Shown: piece after piece, positions 62,087 through 64,000 of the stretch
Position numbering within the stretch: the stretch's first letter is position 1
Layout of the letters: each line of letters opens with the position of its first letter
Assembly (NCBI RefSeq): GCF_012933545.1
Contig: NZ_JAADJU010000013.1
Span: forward strand, 1 to 64,000
Reading direction: 5' to 3'
Length of the DNA stretch: 64,000 bases
DNA from: Rouxiella aceris
GTDB lineage: Bacteria; Pseudomonadota; Gammaproteobacteria; Enterobacterales; Enterobacteriaceae
Notes under the pieces: generated by a model
Told to the model about the DNA's origin: nothing
Databases searched by the model: none
Seen by the model: the letters and a program-made list of their open reading frames with translations, nothing else
Program-made: the position numbers and the translations under genes

Positions 62087-64000
62087 ATGAATATTATTTA
62101 CCAACATCAGTCTGATATACATATTAAAAGACCTGATATATCAGTCCTGCCGTCACCGCAGGTAACGCCGGCGAAAAGGATTTTCCGATCCCCTATCCCG
62201 GGTAATGCTCCCTCGCCAAAGACTTCGCTACACATCCGCAACTATTTAAGCCGGCAACGTCGTGAGATAAGCCATAAACAACAAATGGACATCGTTGGCG
62301 TAGGTGGGGCATGGTTAGCACAAGAGGATGCTGCCATCACGGTTTCTTCCGCCAATGCCTTGCGGTTAGCAACCTATATCAGCAGTCTGGGTAAACTGTT
62401 TGCCAACCACAGCAGCACTCTGGCATCGGGGATCAGCGCCTATCTTCGGCTGGCGAAAAGTGCCGATAGTACTCGTGAGGAAGGTATCGACTTACAAAAG
62501 CTCAAGCCGCCGCCAACGGCGCTTAACAATGCCGATATCGCTTGCTGTATACACCGTCTGCTAAATAGCAATAATAGCGGCGGTATTGATATCAATATTA
62601 AAGAGATGCGCTTTTTTTTTAAACAGTTATTGACCGGCCCAATAGCAGGAGCCGTCAAACGGACTCTAAGCCTGAACGAGAGCGCTGGCCCCTTGATTGA
62701 CAAATTGATGGCGCGTAGCGATCGCGCAAACATCCTGCTCAATCTTCTCTCTGGTCTTGTTGATCAAACTTTGCACACCGCGATCCCCCTTGAACCACTG
62801 ATCCTGGACCAGACCGCAGAATGGGTACGTCTGCAACAGCCCACCCTTGCCACACTTGGGCAGATCACCTGGACAAAGGCGATTGGCAACAGCGTATTAG
62901 CAAACTATGCTGATGTCCCTGATACTCTGGCACCCGCCGTGAGTAAACTGGTCAACAGCAAATTACAGCAGCTCTTCCCTGTGGCTCGACAGCTTGAACG
63001 GCTTGCACCGCCAGTACTAGCACTGCCATTGGCCAGTGAGTTGGCGACCTTATATAATATGGGTGCCGCGCGTTTACCTGCCGATAGTCATGAAAAGTAC
63101 TGGCCGAGCGCTTTGGCGTTGGCCGGCGCTGATAATATTCGCTACTACCCGGATGCCAATAGTCTGATTGCCGATCAGATGCTGGTGCAACAGGCTGGAC
63201 ATTGGAATATCGAACATGGCAGTCAGCTCAGTCAACTCGCGCGTTTAAAATATGCCTATGCCCGCTTGCATCGCTATGTTGACCCGCAAATACAGGTAGC
63301 GCTGGAATATGCTCAGACCATCGCCAGTATCAGCCAGGTTATAGAGCACAATAAAAAACAACCCTTGCTGGCCTCAGAAAATGAGCACCGGCTAGCCGAA
63401 CTGTTAAGTAAAAAGAGGAGCGTTGAAAAAAACTTATACCGTATGGCGCTGGATAGCTTATTACCCGCTGAACGTACGCAACTGGTACAGGCGATCAAAC
63501 AACATCGGGTAACAGTAAGCCGTTACTATCTAACGTCAAAAGATACGGGCAATGAAAAGTTGACCATGACCTCGTTGGCTTATCACATCAAAGTACCGCC
63601 TGCGGCCGAAAGTACCCATGCTATAGCGCGGGAATATGTGATTTCTATCGCCAATGCAGCCTCGACTTTTCCTCCGGTTCAACTGCTGCGTATACCGCCC
63701 GCCGATCAGGCACAAAAACAACGCGAGACAGAAAAAGCTGTGATGGCAGCGGATGTGCCGAACTCTTACCGCTTACAAGAAAGCGCAGAGTTGGCTTCAT
63801 TTCAACAGATTGAGAATGAACGTGATTTTATCAAAATATTGGTCGCGGAAGATGCGATCAATTTCCGGCTCTCTTCGCGGCAACGTGGCGAGGAAGCGGC
63901 TGAAGTTGCACCAGATCGCGTTACCCTGGCGGATTTTTTAAAAGAGCTTGGCAATCAATTGGTTGCCATGACTCCGTTGGTCTGCCTGAGTGCTGCCTGG
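62087..64000 (+). CDS. Second giant paralogue, truncated by the window end
   Basis: An open frame of 638 codons with no stop before base 64000; the 3' end lies outside. The ATG at 62087 follows AAGGAG, a better site than in the first paralogue. The N-terminus is MNIIYQHQSDIHIKRP. From about residue 90 it matches the protein at 56953 block by block: SADSTREEGIDLQ, KEMRFFFKQLLTG, LPLASELATLYNMGAARLPA, LTMTSLAYHIKVPPAAES and LADFLKELGNQLVAMTPLVC. It lies 181 bp after the first gene with no terminator seen, so the two may be co-transcribed. Whether it carries the protease domain cannot be seen. Confidence 0.75.
   Translation, partial: MNIIYQHQSDIHIKRPDISVLPSPQVTPAKRIFRSPIPGNAPSPKTSLHIRNYLSRQRREISHKQQMDIVGVGGAWLAQEDAAITVSSANALRLATYISSLGKLFANHSSTLASGISAYLRLAKSADSTREEGIDLQKLKPPPTALNNADIACCIHRLLNSNNSGGIDINIKEMRFFFKQLLTGPIAGAVKRTLSLNESAGPLIDKLMARSDRANILLNLLSGLVDQTLHTAIPLEPLILDQTAEWVRLQQPTLATLGQITWTKAIGNSVLANYADVPDTLAPAVSKLVNSKLQQLFPVARQLERLAPPVLALPLASELATLYNMGAARLPADSHEKYWPSALALAGADNIRYYPDANSLIADQMLVQQAGHWNIEHGSQLSQLARLKYAYARLHRYVDPQIQVALEYAQTIASISQVIEHNKKQPLLASENEHRLAELLSKKRSVEKNLYRMALDSLLPAERTQLVQAIKQHRVTVSRYYLTSKDTGNEKLTMTSLAYHIKVPPAAESTHAIAREYVISIANAASTFPPVQLLRIPPADQAQKQRETEKAVMAADVPNSYRLQESAELASFQQIENERDFIKILVAEDAINFRLSSRQRGEEAAEVAPDRVTLADFLKELGNQLVAMTPLVCLSAAW

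Overview
The window is a stretch of an Enterobacterales chromosome. The evidence is a set of genes close to enteric proteins in sequence and order: uhpABCT, a Nac-type regulator, the ptrR(yneJ)/sad(yneI) divergent pair, an AscG-type repressor and a complete srfABC operon. Base composition is moderate (roughly balanced GC, AT-rich intergenic regions). The gene mix fits Yersiniaceae, Hafniaceae or Pectobacteriaceae relatives better than Escherichia, but I cannot name the genus. No tRNA, rRNA, CRISPR array, prophage or intact insertion sequence was seen.

Layout. 1-500: non-coding DNA with degenerate ~60-bp repeats. 501-4851: a beta-hydroxyacid-type dehydrogenase, MarR and GntR/FCD regulators, an Ail/OmpX-like outer-membrane protein, a DUF2975/Xre regulatory pair and an SMR efflux protein. 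4929-6779: a tandem duplication of two small unknown proteins together with their leaders. 6804-16222: a nitrogen-scavenging block. It has a nac-like regulator with an NtrC site and a sigma-54 promoter, a PLP aminotransferase, PxpB/PxpC/PxpA-like lactam hydrolase subunits with a biotin-carrier-like protein that lacks the biotin lysine, a dehydrogenase and a complete polar amino acid ABC importer. Two matching LysR-type boxes lie before the two operons. 16452-19691: a lipoprotein, two AraC regulators and an SDR/HxlR divergent pair. 20008-23705: a 2-oxoglutarate/Fe oxygenase and a MetQNI-type importer. 24209-30890: srfCBA. 31032-32568: MarR, a siderophore-interacting ferric reductase and DUF1272. 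32598-34990: ptrR/sad. 35060-35447: a terminator and a relic resembling the type VI secretion lipoprotein TssJ. 35593-40763: a Ugp-like importer with a Mn-dependent nucleotide/CDP-alcohol diphosphatase-like enzyme. 40920-44685: SDR/AraC, a ComB-family phosphatase and small unknowns. 44858-49814: uhpABCT. 50359-56647: an AscG-type repressor, a three-gene Lac/cellobiose PTS and two family-1 6-phospho-beta-glucosidases with a recognisable CRP/operator promoter. 56953-64000: two adjacent giant paralogues. The first is complete (1650 aa) with a zinc-protease motif; the second runs off the window.

The parts that look least described are the giant toxin/effector-like paralogue pair at the right end, the small duplicated proteins at 5041-6779, which share an R-x-K-R-G motif at identical positions, and the Nac-linked lactam/amino-acid operon with its degenerate carrier protein. 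The two toxin-like groups resemble host-directed proteins, and srfABC points the same way, but no secretion system is encoded here apart from the tssJ-like relic.
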